Of a DNA stretch of 39,846 bases, positions 23,676 through 32,125 are shown piece after piece. Each line of letters starts with the position of its first letter. Positions within the stretch are counted from its first letter, which is position 1. The DNA is from Spirochaetaceae bacterium (GTDB taxonomy: Bacteria; Spirochaetota; Spirochaetia; Treponematales; Rectinemataceae), in the NCBI GenBank assembly GCA_025356015.1, contig JANXYO010000076.1, positions 1-39,846 of the forward strand. The letters are read 5' to 3'. The notes under the pieces are model-generated. The model worked only from the letters and a program-made list of their open reading frames with translations, made no database searches and was not told the DNA's origin. Both the position numbers and the translations under genes were made by a program.

Positions 23676-24827
23676 TCATTTCCCCCGGTTCTTCACCTCC
23701 TTGCAAGATTCGCGGACGATCAAGTCGATGGGATATTCCAGTCTCACGGCGGGCAGGGCCCCGCCGTCGATGCGCTCGAGCACGCGCTTCACGGCGGAAC
23801 GGGCAATGTCCCGCGAGTAGATCCTCATGGTCGTGAGCGGCGGGGAGGAGTGCCGCGCCAGCTCGGAATCGTCGAAGCCCACGACGCTAATGTCCTCCGG
23901 TACGCGCAGGCGGTGCTTGGCCAGCGCGGATAGGGCGCCGACGGCGATGAGGTCGTTGGCGCAAAAGAAGGCTGTCACATCGGGCCTGCGCCCGATCAGG
24001 GCGTCCACGGCGGCGTAGCCGGCCTCGGCCGACCAGCCGTCGCCGCCACAAGCGAGGCTCTCGTCGCACCGCATCTCCTCCTTCCACGCGGCGAAACGAA
24101 CCCGCGCGGATTCGTTGCCCAAGGGGCCGTTCACGATGCCGATGCGCTCGTGGCCCAGACCCCTCATGAAGCGGAGGGCCTTGCGCACGCCCGCGCCGAT
24201 GTCCATGGTCACGCAATCGAGGCGCTCGTGGGTGGCCGTGGGCGCGAGCAAGGCGATGGGCACGCCCGACCGCTCCAGCTGGTCGAGGAAGGCCGGGTCG
24301 CGGGCTTCCTCGACTACGAGACCGTCCACCTTGTCCAGGAAGCTCCTGAAGGCCGCGACCTCCTCGGCGTTGCCCTCATCCAGATAGGTGAAGAGCATGT
24401 GGCGGCCCGAGCGCACCGTCTCCTCCTCGATCCCGGCGAAGACATCGAAATAGAAGGCTTCGGAGGAGATCGGCTTTCGCGCCGAGCGCTCCTTGCAGAT
24501 GACATAGCCGAGGGTGCCCTTTGATGGCCTCGGGCCGGCCTGGCTCACCGGACTGCGCAGCACAAAGGTGCCCTGGCCTATCTTCCGGTCGAAGATCCCC
24601 CTGGTGCCCAAGGCCTGGATGGCGTTGCGGACCGTGGTGCGGCTGACCTCGAGCTTTATCGACAGGTCGCGCTCCGAGGGGATCTTCTCTCCGACAGGCC
24701 ACTCGCCCGCCTCGATCTTGCCCAGGATAAAGCTCTCGACCTGGCTCTGCATCGAATCCTGGACATTCCGCTTAATGGTCTCCAGTGGTTCGGAGGAGTC
24801 CAGATCGCTCGGATTGGTTGATACCAT
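23676..24827 (-). CDS. AraR-like regulator: GntR winged helix fused to a LacI-type sugar-binding domain
   Basis: ATG 24827 (383 aa). Residues about 20-90 form a GntR winged helix (EKIPSERDLSIKLEVSRTTVRNAIQALGTRGIF), and residues about 105-375 a periplasmic-binding-protein fold of LacI type (LGYVICKERSA; DGLVVEEA; GHERIGIVNGP; FFCANDLIAVGALSALAKH; DISVVGFDDSELARHSSPPLTT). This is the architecture of Bacillus AraR, an L-arabinose-responsive repressor. It lies between the transport/GH127 operon and the divergent GH51 gene, so arabinose is the likely inducer. No Shine-Dalgarno sequence precedes the ATG, and its -10 is 8 nt away, so the message is probably leaderless. Confidence 0.9.
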   Translation of the reverse strand: MVSTNPSDLDSSEPLETIKRNVQDSMQSQVESFILGKIEAGEWPVGEKIPSERDLSIKLEVSRTTVRNAIQALGTRGIFDRKIGQGTFVLRSPVSQAGPRPSKGTLGYVICKERSARKPISSEAFYFDVFAGIEEETVRSGRHMLFTYLDEGNAEEVAAFRSFLDKVDGLVVEEARDPAFLDQLERSGVPIALLAPTATHERLDCVTMDIGAGVRKALRFMRGLGHERIGIVNGPLGNESARVRFAAWKEEMRCDESLACGGDGWSAEAGYAAVDALIGRRPDVTAFFCANDLIAVGALSALAKHRLRVPEDISVVGFDDSELARHSSPPLTTMRIYSRDIARSAVKRVLERIDGGALPAVRLEYPIDLIVRESCKEVKNRGK

Positions 24828-24838
24828 ATGATACCATT
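24821..24838. promoter_or_regulatory. Direct repeat over the AraR-like gene start (possible autoregulatory site)
   Basis: Minus strand: TGGTATCA-TA-TGGTATCA, two copies with a 10-bp period, one helical turn, overlapping the -10 and start codon. A related half site (TACCAGTGGTA) lies in the GH51 promoter at 24969-24979. Binding by the regulator is inferred. Confidence 0.4.
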
Positions 24839-24863
24839 ATTCCCCCATCTCCCGGATTGTCAA
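24836..24863 (-). promoter_or_regulatory. Promoter of the AraR-like regulator
   Basis: Minus strand: TTGACA (24863-24858), 16-nt spacer, AATAAT (24841-24836), ending 8 nt before the ATG. Confidence 0.6.
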
Positions 24864-24956
24864 GAAGAAGATTTGGGATTTTCACCACCCAGGCCATTAC
24901 GGCGCGGGTCAGACAGCGGGATCGGGATATTCCGCTGGACAAAGCGTCAATCCTCG

Positions 24957-24983
24957 CTGACAATTGGTTACCAGTGGTATTAT
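24957..24983 (+). promoter_or_regulatory. Possible promoter of the GH51 gene
   Basis: CTGACA (24957-24962), a short 15-nt spacer, and TATTAT (24978-24983), with the imperfect palindrome TACCAGTGGTA in between. The spacer is suboptimal, so the call is tentative. Confidence 0.35.
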
Positions 24984-25005
24984 GCACTTGGCATGGGGGG
25001 TGCGG

Positions 25006-26505
25006 ATGAAGGCTCGTCTGAGGCTCGATAGGGACTTCGTGGTCGGACAGGTCGATCCCCGGCTCTTTGGCTCCTTTGTCGAGCACCTTGGCCGTGCCGT
25101 CTATGGCGGCCTTTACGATCCCGGACACCCCGCCGCCGACGCTCGGGGCTTCAGGCGCGACGTGATCGAGCTCGTCAGGGAGCTCGGGGTCCCCCTCGTG
25201 CGCTATCCTGGCGGCAATTTCGTCTGCTCCTTCGACTGGGAGGACTCGGTCGGCCCGGCCGGGGAGCGCCCCACCAGGCTCGACCTCGCCTGGAGGTCGA
25301 TCGAGCCGAACAGCTTCGGCCTCAACGAGTTCATGCTGTGGGCAAGGGAGGCCTCGGTCGCGCCGATGATGGCGCTCAACCTCGGCACAAGGGGGCTGAG
25401 GGAGGCAGTGAACCTGGTGGAATACTGCAATCACCCGGGGGGAAGCCGCTGGTCCGACCTGCGCAGGAGCCATGGCTTTGGCGAGCCCCACGCCATCAAG
25501 CTCTGGTGCCTGGGCAACGAGATGGACGGGCCATGGCAGGTCGGCCAGAAGGGGGCGGATGAGTATGCCGCCCTCGCCGCCGAGACGGCCAAGGCCCTGC
25601 GCCTCATTGATCCATCCATCGAGCTTGTCGCCTGCGGCTCGTCCTTCGCCGCGATGCCGAGCTTCCCCGAATGGGAGGCGACAGTCCTGGACCGCTGCTA
25701 TGACTCGGTCGACTATCTCTCCCTCCACTCCTACTACGGCAACGAGGCCGATGATCTCGGCGAGTACCTCGCCCAGTCCGTGGCGATGGAGAGCTTCATC
25801 GACTCGGTGACGGCGACCTGCGACTTCGTCAAGGCGAAGAAGAGGAGCACGAAGACGATGATGCTCTCCTTCGACGAATGGAACGTCTGGTTCCACTCGA
25901 AGGCCGATGACCGCCACGCGCAACCCTGGACGGTGGGCCCTAGGCTCCTCGAGGAGGCCTATACCTTCGAGGACGCCCTCGTCGTCGGCTGTCTCCTCAT
26001 CGCCCTCTTGAAGCACTCAGACCGGGTGAGGATCGCCTGCCTCGCCCAGCTCGTCAACGCGATCGCCCCCATCATGACCGAGAGGGGAGGTCCAGCCTGG
26101 AGGCAGACTACCTTCTACCCCTTCCTCCATGCCTCGGCCCATGGCCGCGGCAGGGTCCTCGATCTCAGGGTCAATTCTCCGTCATACGAGAGCGCCAGCC
26201 TCGGACCGGTTCCCTTCCTCGAGGCGACCGCCGTCGAAAACGAGGAGGGCATCGCCATCTTCGCGGTGAACAGGTCCCCGACCGAGGCCTTCGAGCTCGA
26301 GCTCGAGCTCGGCGGCTTCAAAGGCCTCGAGGCGGCGGAGCACTCTGTCCTCCACCATGATGATCCCAAGGCGGTGAACACGGCTGCCGATCCCTTCCGC
26401 GTCGTCCCGCGCCGCCTCCGGGAACTGCCCACCGAGGAGGGGGGCCACTGGGGCCTCGCCCTCCCGGCCCTATCCTGGAACCTTGTGCGTTTCGTGCGGC
26501 CCTAA
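25006..26505 (+). CDS. abfA: GH51 alpha-L-arabinofuranosidase
   Basis: ATG 25006 (MKARLRLDRDFVVG, 499 aa) follows GGGGGG 5 nt upstream; the frame continues 14 codons further but the family starts here. The sequence has FGSFVEHLGRAVYGGLYDP, RYPGGNF, the acid/base Glu in LGNEMDGPW (E172) and the nucleophile Glu in SFDEWNVW (E291), close to E175 and E294 of the Geobacillus enzyme. A C-terminal beta-sandwich follows. It is cytoplasmic (no signal peptide) and removes alpha-L-arabinofuranosyl groups from oligosaccharides. It is divergent from the AraR-like gene; with GH127 it would clear both alpha and beta linkages. Confidence 0.96.
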   Translation: MKARLRLDRDFVVGQVDPRLFGSFVEHLGRAVYGGLYDPGHPAADARGFRRDVIELVRELGVPLVRYPGGNFVCSFDWEDSVGPAGERPTRLDLAWRSIEPNSFGLNEFMLWAREASVAPMMALNLGTRGLREAVNLVEYCNHPGGSRWSDLRRSHGFGEPHAIKLWCLGNEMDGPWQVGQKGADEYAALAAETAKALRLIDPSIELVACGSSFAAMPSFPEWEATVLDRCYDSVDYLSLHSYYGNEADDLGEYLAQSVAMESFIDSVTATCDFVKAKKRSTKTMMLSFDEWNVWFHSKADDRHAQPWTVGPRLLEEAYTFEDALVVGCLLIALLKHSDRVRIACLAQLVNAIAPIMTERGGPAWRQTTFYPFLHASAHGRGRVLDLRVNSPSYESASLGPVPFLEATAVENEEGIAIFAVNRSPTEAFELELELGGFKGLEAAEHSVLHHDDPKAVNTAADPFRVVPRRLRELPTEEGGHWGLALPALSWNLVRFVRP

Positions 26506-27617
26506 GAGCCGACGGCTCCGCCCGCCTCGCCACCAGCCTCCCCTGCCTGGCCGAACTGCCGCCTGAGTTCCGCGACGAGCTGTTTGACGCGCGGGGGCAC
26601 TGTGGCCCTGAAGAGGGATGCCTCGGCCTGGCCGGGCAGGGTGATCCTGAGGCGGTGGGCGTGGAGCATGAGGCTCGCCTCGGGGAAGCGAGGATCGCGG
26701 GAGCCATAGATCGGGTCGCCCAGGATGGGAGTGCCGAGGCCGGCCATGTGGACGCGAAGCTGGTGGGTCCTACCCGTCCTGGGCCGCAGAGAGACCAGGG
26801 CGTAGCCCGAGTCCCTGCCTTGGGCCGGGGCTCCGGAGGGCCGCCATGAGGCCATCACCTTGTAGTCGGTGATCGCGACCCTGCCTCCCGTTTCAAGCCT
26901 CGCGAAACGCTTGCGGTCCCTCCTGTCCCGACCGAGCTGGTCTGAGATCCTTCCCTCGGGCGGCCGGGGAATCCCCCTCGTGATGGCCAGGTACTCCTTC
27001 TTCGTGAGCCGGTCCTTGAACTGGGCGGCGAGGAAGGCCTGCGCGGCGGCGTCCTTGGCCGCGATGATGACTCCGGAGGTGTCCTTGTCCAGCCTGTGGA
27101 CTATGCCGGCACGGGGAACTGCCGACGGAGCCGCGTTCCAGTCCCCGGCCCCGGAGGCCGGTGGCCTGGCCCCTCCGGTGCCGAGGAGCCTGCCAAGGAG
27201 GGCGTTGGCGAGTGTCCCGCGGCGATTGCCATGGCCGGGATGGGTCACCATGCCCTGGGCCTTGTCCACGACGATGCTGTGGCTGTCCTCGTAGATGATC
27301 TCGAGGGGGATATCCTCGGCCTCGAGGTCGGGGGATGCCTCCTCGAGCCATTCCACCTCGACCCTGTCCCCGGCCTTTACGCCCCGAGCGGGCTTCACCG
27401 CCTTGCCGTTGACCCTTATCACGGCCCCGCGGGCCTTGATTTGGGACCTGGTGAGGAGGCCCGATCGCTCCGAGACAAAGCTGTCGGCGCGTTCGCAAGG
27501 GGCCGCGGCCACGGCTGACCATCGCCTCGGGGGCGGGCCCGTGGCGGGGACGGGAAGGCTGGGAAGGGCATCCTCTGGGGCCTGAACCGATCGCGCATCG
27601 CGCCTAGCCTTCTTCAT
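26502..27617 (-). CDS. RluA/RluD family 23S rRNA pseudouridine synthase
   Basis: ATG 27617 (371 aa). After a 45-residue Pro/Ala-rich N-terminal extension comes an S4 RNA-binding domain (RSGLLTRSQIKARGAVIRVNGK) and the catalytic domain with IVHRLDKDTSGVIIAAK, which holds the catalytic Asp, then RTGRTHQLRVHMAGLGTPILGDPIYG. The family isomerises uridines in 23S rRNA (1911/1915/1917 for RluD) or tRNA; which site is not resolvable by eye. A start within the extension is possible. The stop overlaps the stop of the convergent GH51 gene. Confidence 0.93.
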   Translation of the reverse strand: MKKARRDARSVQAPEDALPSLPVPATGPPPRRWSAVAAAPCERADSFVSERSGLLTRSQIKARGAVIRVNGKAVKPARGVKAGDRVEVEWLEEASPDLEAEDIPLEIIYEDSHSIVVDKAQGMVTHPGHGNRRGTLANALLGRLLGTGGARPPASGAGDWNAAPSAVPRAGIVHRLDKDTSGVIIAAKDAAAQAFLAAQFKDRLTKKEYLAITRGIPRPPEGRISDQLGRDRRDRKRFARLETGGRVAITDYKVMASWRPSGAPAQGRDSGYALVSLRPRTGRTHQLRVHMAGLGTPILGDPIYGSRDPRFPEASLMLHAHRLRITLPGQAEASLFRATVPPRVKQLVAELRRQFGQAGEAGGEAGGAVGS

Positions 27618-27648
27618 GCCCGTCCTTTCGCGTGAATTTCGTCCATGC

Positions 27649-27654
27649 TAGACT
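27649..27654 (+). promoter_or_regulatory. Extended -10 element of the MscS gene
   Basis: TGCTAGACT contains TG-n-TAGACT, an extended -10; the hexamer ends 7 nt before ATG 27662 and there is no ribosome-binding site. A leaderless message is predicted. Confidence 0.4.
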
Positions 27655-27661
27655 GCCGACC

Positions 27662-28639
27662 ATGGATCTTCAAGCGGCCCAGGGCGGACCGAACGGCCTC
27701 GCCGACATACTCAGGCACTACCTGACCCTGGCCAGCCTCCAGCGCGTGGTGACTGTCGCCCTCATCCTGGTCCTCGGCTTCGCCGCCTTGAGGCTCATCA
27801 TCGCCGCGGTGCGCAGGATAGCCAAGCGGCGCCTCGGCCAGCGCGCGGCCGACATAGCCGACAAGCTGGTGAAGTACGGCGGGGCTACCGTCATCCTGGT
27901 CAACGCCTCGAACGCGGCGGGCATCGACCTCTCGGCGGCCATCGGGGCGGCGGGCATCGTGGGCATCGCCATCGGCTTCGCGGCCCAGACCTCGGTCTCG
28001 AACATCATCTCCGGCCTCTTCCTGTTCTCCGAGAAGGCCTTCGAGCCGGGGGACGTCGTCCAGGTCGAGTCCATGCTGGGCTCGATCGAATCGGTCGACA
28101 TGCTCTCGGTCAAGATACGCACCTTCGACAACCGCCTCGTGCGCGTGCCCAACGAGACCATGATCAAGTCGAACCTGATCAATGTCACCCGCTGGCCGGA
28201 ACGTCGCCTCGACGTCAACATCACCCTGCCCTACGGCTCAGATCTTGTCAGGGCCGAGGCCCTGCTCCGCGAAACGGCCTCTCTGAACCCCCTAGTCCTG
28301 GCTAGCCCTGAGCCCTTCTTCCTCATCGACTCCCTGGGCCCCAACGGGGCGGCACTGATCTTCGGAGTCTGGTTCAAGAAGGACGACTTCATAGCCCTCA
28401 AAAACAGCCTTGTCCCCGGGATCCTCGCGAGGCTGGATAAGGCCGGCCTGCGCCCCTCGGCCCAGCTCGTCGCCCTCCTTCCCCCTCCTCCCCACCCCAC
28501 CCCCGCGGCGAAGGCCGCCGCCCCAAAGACCGCCGCCGCAAGGGCCGCGGCAAGGAAAGCCCCCGCCCCCGCGGCGAAAGCCGCAGCGAAAACCGCGGCG
28601 AAACCCCTCGGGCCAGCCAGGATGCGCAGGGCCAAATAG
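27662..28639 (+). CDS. MscS family small-conductance mechanosensitive channel
   Basis: I prefer ATG 27662 (MDLQAAQGGPNG, 325 aa) over GTG 27632. Membrane segments: about residues 28-52, then the region ADIADKLVKYGGATVILVNA, and the pore helix region AAIGAAGIVGIAIGFAAQTSVSNIISGLFLF. The Gly/Ala packing helix and the GFAAQ.SVSNIISG motif are the MscS signature. The cytoplasmic vestibule follows (PGDVVQVESMLGSIESVDMLSVKIRTFDNRLVRVPN). The last 50 residues are a low-complexity Ala/Lys/Pro tail. It should release solutes on osmotic downshock at the inner membrane. There are three membrane segments, as in E. coli MscS. Confidence 0.95.
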   Translation: MDLQAAQGGPNGLADILRHYLTLASLQRVVTVALILVLGFAALRLIIAAVRRIAKRRLGQRAADIADKLVKYGGATVILVNASNAAGIDLSAAIGAAGIVGIAIGFAAQTSVSNIISGLFLFSEKAFEPGDVVQVESMLGSIESVDMLSVKIRTFDNRLVRVPNETMIKSNLINVTRWPERRLDVNITLPYGSDLVRAEALLRETASLNPLVLASPEPFFLIDSLGPNGAALIFGVWFKKDDFIALKNSLVPGILARLDKAGLRPSAQLVALLPPPPHPTPAAKAAAPKTAAARAAARKAPAPAAKAAAKTAAKPLGPARMRRAK

Positions 28640-28768
28640 GGCCGTTGGGCGATTTAAGCCTCCCTCCCGGTTGCTTCTGACCCCATGCCTTACTATTTTC
28701 CTAATATAAGCTGAGCAATCGCTCCGGCCAGGGGCTTCCAGCCACCTGCGACGGAAGAGGAGGATTCA

Positions 28769-29377
<609 letters not shown>

Positions 29378-29383
29378 GCGGTC

Positions 29384-30895
29384 CTAGGCTCTGCGATGGG
29401 CTCCGCGGCGCAGGTAGGAGCCCGCGGGCCCCTGTGAGTCCTTTCCCGGCTCGTGCACGAAACCGCCCTTGATCACGAGCTCGGGCCAGCCCGAGAGACT
29501 CTCGCCCTCGTGGAGGGCGAAGTCCGAGCGCGAGGCCGCGCGGTCTGGGCTGACCAGGGCCTTTTTCGTCAGATCCAGCATCACGATGTCGGCGTCGGCC
29601 CCCGGCAGGAGGCTGCCCTTCTTGGGGTAGAGGCCGAAGATCTCGGCAGGACGCTTGGTGATCTTGTCGACAAGGAGCTCAAGGGGGAAGCCCGATTTCA
29701 GGGCCGCGTCGACGAGGGATGGCAGGTGGGTGCCGATGGCCGGATAGCCCAGGAGGGCCTCGGGGTAGCCAGATCCGAGCCGCTTCTGGGCAGCGGTCAG
29801 GGGGGTGTGGTCGGTGCCGACGGTGTCGATCGTCCCCTCAAGCAGTCCCTTCCAGAGGGTCTCCCTGTCGGCCCCGCCCCTGACCGGGGGAGCCATGAGG
29901 GTCCGGCTGTCCCGGCCCGAGCCTGGCTCGAGGGTGAGGAAGGGCGAGGTGGTCTCGGCCAGGATCCTCCGTCCCGCGGCTTTGAGCTCGCGCAGGGCCG
30001 CCACCCCGTCGGCCGAGGAGACGTGGACGATGTAGACACGCGCTCCCGCCTTGCGCGCCAGGAACTCCACCCGCCTGATCGCCTCCTCCTCGACATAGGA
30101 GGGGCGGGAGGCGAGCCAGGCACCGGCGTCGAGGCCCGAGGGCCTCATCTCAAGACCGAGGGCTATCGAGCGGTCGACGAGGCTCTGGTTCTCGGCGTGG
30201 ACGCAGAGGATGGCCCCTTCGCCCAGGGCGGCCACCGCCTCCATGACGTCGAAGAGGAAGGCGTCGTCGGCCGCCGGGATGATGCCGGGGATCCCGCACA
30301 TGTAGACCTTGAAGGACATGATCCCGTAGCGCGAGGCGTAGATCGGGATCTCCTCGAGCTGGTCGCGGGTGAAGATGGGCAGGTGTATGAAGATGTCGCT
30401 GCGCGAGAGCCTTTCGATGTCGCCTATCGTGGCGTCGAGGGTCCTGAGGTAGGGCTCGGTGCCTCCCGCGTAGAGGCCGAAGCAGGTCACGCCGTTCCCG
30501 AGGGCCGAGCGGGTCTCGGTCTCGAGCTCGGTGCGGAAGTCCCCGTAGATGCCAAGGTGGACATGGGGGTCGACGATGCCCGGGATGAGGAGGCGGCCCT
30601 CGGCGCCCAGCACCCGTGCCCCCGCGCTCTCAAGACCGCGGCCGATCGCCTGAATCCGCCCGTCCTTGACCGAGAGATCGGCCTCGACGATGCCCTGGCC
30701 CGGAAGGAGGATCTTCCCCCCCCGGAACAGAAGCGCCTCGGCCCCCTCGCCCCCGTGGGCCCCGCGGCCGCCTCCCGGACCCGGGGCGCCGGCGGCCTTG
30801 ACCCAAGGCGGGAGGAAGGCTCCGCCCTGGGCGCTGGCGACGCGCGGGCCATGGTCCGAGGCCCACCCGGGCCTGAAGGGAGGACGGCCAGCCAT
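29384..30895 (-). CDS. Cyclic amidohydrolase (hydantoinase/dihydropyrimidinase/allantoinase family) in BMC operon
   Basis: ATG 30895 lies 3 nt after the BMC-T stop (503 aa). A complete binuclear metal site is present: DPHVHLG (H111, H113), SFKVYM (carboxylated K196), CVHAEN (H233), YIVHVSS (H291) and GTDHTPL (D362). The enzymes of this family open cyclic amides such as dihydropyrimidines, hydantoins or allantoin. Which ring is used cannot be told from motifs. The first 55 residues are unusual: rich in Gly, Pro and Ala, with a short AFLPPWVKAAG segment, before the normal start of the fold at ALLFRGGKILLPG. Position in a shell operon makes this a probable cargo enzyme, and the extension a possible targeting segment. 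Confidence 0.88.
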   Translation of the reverse strand: MAGRPPFRPGWASDHGPRVASAQGGAFLPPWVKAAGAPGPGGGRGAHGGEGAEALLFRGGKILLPGQGIVEADLSVKDGRIQAIGRGLESAGARVLGAEGRLLIPGIVDPHVHLGIYGDFRTELETETRSALGNGVTCFGLYAGGTEPYLRTLDATIGDIERLSRSDIFIHLPIFTRDQLEEIPIYASRYGIMSFKVYMCGIPGIIPAADDAFLFDVMEAVAALGEGAILCVHAENQSLVDRSIALGLEMRPSGLDAGAWLASRPSYVEEEAIRRVEFLARKAGARVYIVHVSSADGVAALRELKAAGRRILAETTSPFLTLEPGSGRDSRTLMAPPVRGGADRETLWKGLLEGTIDTVGTDHTPLTAAQKRLGSGYPEALLGYPAIGTHLPSLVDAALKSGFPLELLVDKITKRPAEIFGLYPKKGSLLPGADADIVMLDLTKKALVSPDRAASRSDFALHEGESLSGWPELVIKGGFVHEPGKDSQGPAGSYLRRGAHRRA

Positions 30896-30898
30896 GGC

Positions 30899-31513
30899 CT
30901 AGAGCCGCCCCATGGCCTCGGTCGCCGCATCCTGGGCGACCTTTATGTCGGTCTCGCTACCCGAGAGGAAGAGGCGACCGAAGCGACCGAAGGGGTTGAA
31001 GTGGACCAGTGATATGTCGGCTGCCTTCTCGGCGGCGTTGGCCGCCTGCACGACATAGGCAGCGGGCTCAACCTCCATGACAAGGAGGCAGCGCCCGGGG
31101 ATAAGGAGGTTGCCCTTGCGGTTCTTGTTGATCTGCTGGGCCTGGTAAGGATTCACCTTGTGGATCACTTTGGCCGAGAGGACCTGGGGCTTGAGACGCT
31201 CGCCCTCGGAGAGGCCGCAGGCGTTCAGGATGGTCCTGCCGGCGTCCTTCACCGAGTCCACGGACTCGGAGTGGAGCTCGATGATGCCAAACTCGCGCTC
31301 GACCATCTGGAGGCCCGGCCTCGCCCCCGTCGTCTTGAGGGCGGCGTCCAGGAGGTTGTAGACCTCGCTGCCCGGGGACAGCTCGAGCCAGAGCTCGGCC
31401 ATCCCCGCGAGGGGGACGTCTCCGTCGAGCTCGGAGCCGAGGAAGGCCGCGTACTGCGGCTGCATCGAGTCGAGGAAGGCGTAGGTGCGAAGCTGGAAAG
31501 CCGAAGCGGCCAT
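30899..31513 (-). CDS. Tandem-domain microcompartment shell protein (BMC-T)
   Basis: ATG 31513 follows GAGGCCTGAAC (204 aa). Two BMC repeats are seen, about residues 1-105 and 106-204. In each, the helix-containing half (AELWLELSPGSEVYNLLDAA; CLLVMEVEPAAYVVQAANAA) comes after strands that are C-terminal in ordinary BMC-H proteins, so the domains look circularly permuted as in EutL and CsoS1D. Such proteins form trimers that fill hexamer positions and often have a gated central pore for larger metabolites. It is the only BMC-T in the window. The subclass is my reading of the strand order. Confidence 0.85.
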   Translation of the reverse strand: MAASAFQLRTYAFLDSMQPQYAAFLGSELDGDVPLAGMAELWLELSPGSEVYNLLDAALKTTGARPGLQMVEREFGIIELHSESVDSVKDAGRTILNACGLSEGERLKPQVLSAKVIHKVNPYQAQQINKNRKGNLLIPGRCLLVMEVEPAAYVVQAANAAEKAADISLVHFNPFGRFGRLFLSGSETDIKVAQDAATEAMGRL

Positions 31514-31530
31514 GTTCAGGCCTCTTCGCT

Positions 31531-31818
31531 TTAGGCGAGCTTCAGCTTGAGGAGCTCGTTGAGCACCTTCACCGTGTCGTCGTTGGGCCTCGAGATGATG
31601 TGGACGGCGACGATCTCGCCGACCTGCTTGGCCGAGGCCGCCCCGGCGTCGATGGCTGCCTTGATGGCCCCGACCTCGCCCTGGACGTAGACGGACACGA
31701 GACCCCCGCCGATCTCCTTGATGCCGAGGACCTGGACCTCGGCCGACTTGGACATGGAATCGGTGGCCTCGATGGCCGCGACCAATCCCCTGGTTTCGAT
31801 CATTCCCAATGCCTTCAT
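31531..31818 (-). CDS. Hexameric microcompartment shell protein (BMC-H)
   Basis: ATG 31818 follows GGAGGAGAG and overlaps the BMC-P stop (ATGA); 95 aa. It is a canonical single BMC domain: ALGMIETRGLVAAIEATDSM, the pore loop KEIGGGLVSVYVQG, then GAIKAAIDAGAASAKQVGEI and IISRPNDDTVKVL, as in EutM and PduA. These proteins tile the facets of the shell. The pore triplet is Gly-Gly-Gly (many paralogues have GSG). It is the sole BMC-H here, suggesting a simple shell or further shell genes elsewhere. Confidence 0.97.
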   Translation of the reverse strand: MKALGMIETRGLVAAIEATDSMSKSAEVQVLGIKEIGGGLVSVYVQGEVGAIKAAIDAGAASAKQVGEIVAVHIISRPNDDTVKVLNELLKLKLA

Positions 31819-32117
31819 TTTCTCTCCTCCTCGCGCGAGTAGCTTGCCTTGCCTTCGATGATGACGCTGTCCAGTATCGCGACCACGACAGCGTCCAGGG
31901 GGGCATCGCTCGGGCCGACGGCCCGGGCCGCTGCCCCGCCAGTGCACACTGCCACGGTCTCTCCCTCTCCCGCCCCGACCGCGTCGACGGCCAGGAAGGG
32001 CGCGCCCGAGCTTCCGGTCTTGGCGTCGAAGTCCCTGAGGACGAGGAGCCTCGATCCCTCAAGGCTGCGGTGCTTGACCGTGGCCTGGGCCTTGCCGATT
32101 ACCCGGCAAATCCTCAT
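31815..32117 (-). CDS. Pentameric microcompartment vertex protein (BMC-P, EutN/CcmL family)
   Basis: ATG 32117 lies 8 nt after the PLP-enzyme stop (100 aa). The sequence MRICRVIGKAQATVKHRSL, then LLVLRDF, FLAVDAVGAGEGETVAVCTG and DAVVVAILDSVII, is the EutN/CcmL beta-barrel pattern. Pentamers cap the icosahedral vertices and so close the compartment. It overlaps the BMC-H gene by 4 nt. Having pentamer, hexamer and tandem proteins in one operon supports a genuine shell. Confidence 0.96.
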   Translation of the reverse strand: MRICRVIGKAQATVKHRSLEGSRLLVLRDFDAKTGSSGAPFLAVDAVGAGEGETVAVCTGGAAARAVGPSDAPLDAVVVAILDSVIIEGKASYSREEERK

Positions 32118-32125
32118 ACCGCCTC

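Noticed and set aside
29453-31012. 519-codon plus-strand frame opposite the amidohydrolase and BMC-T
   Set aside because: Low-complexity translation, no ribosome site; the minus strand carries intact BMC and amidohydrolase motifs.
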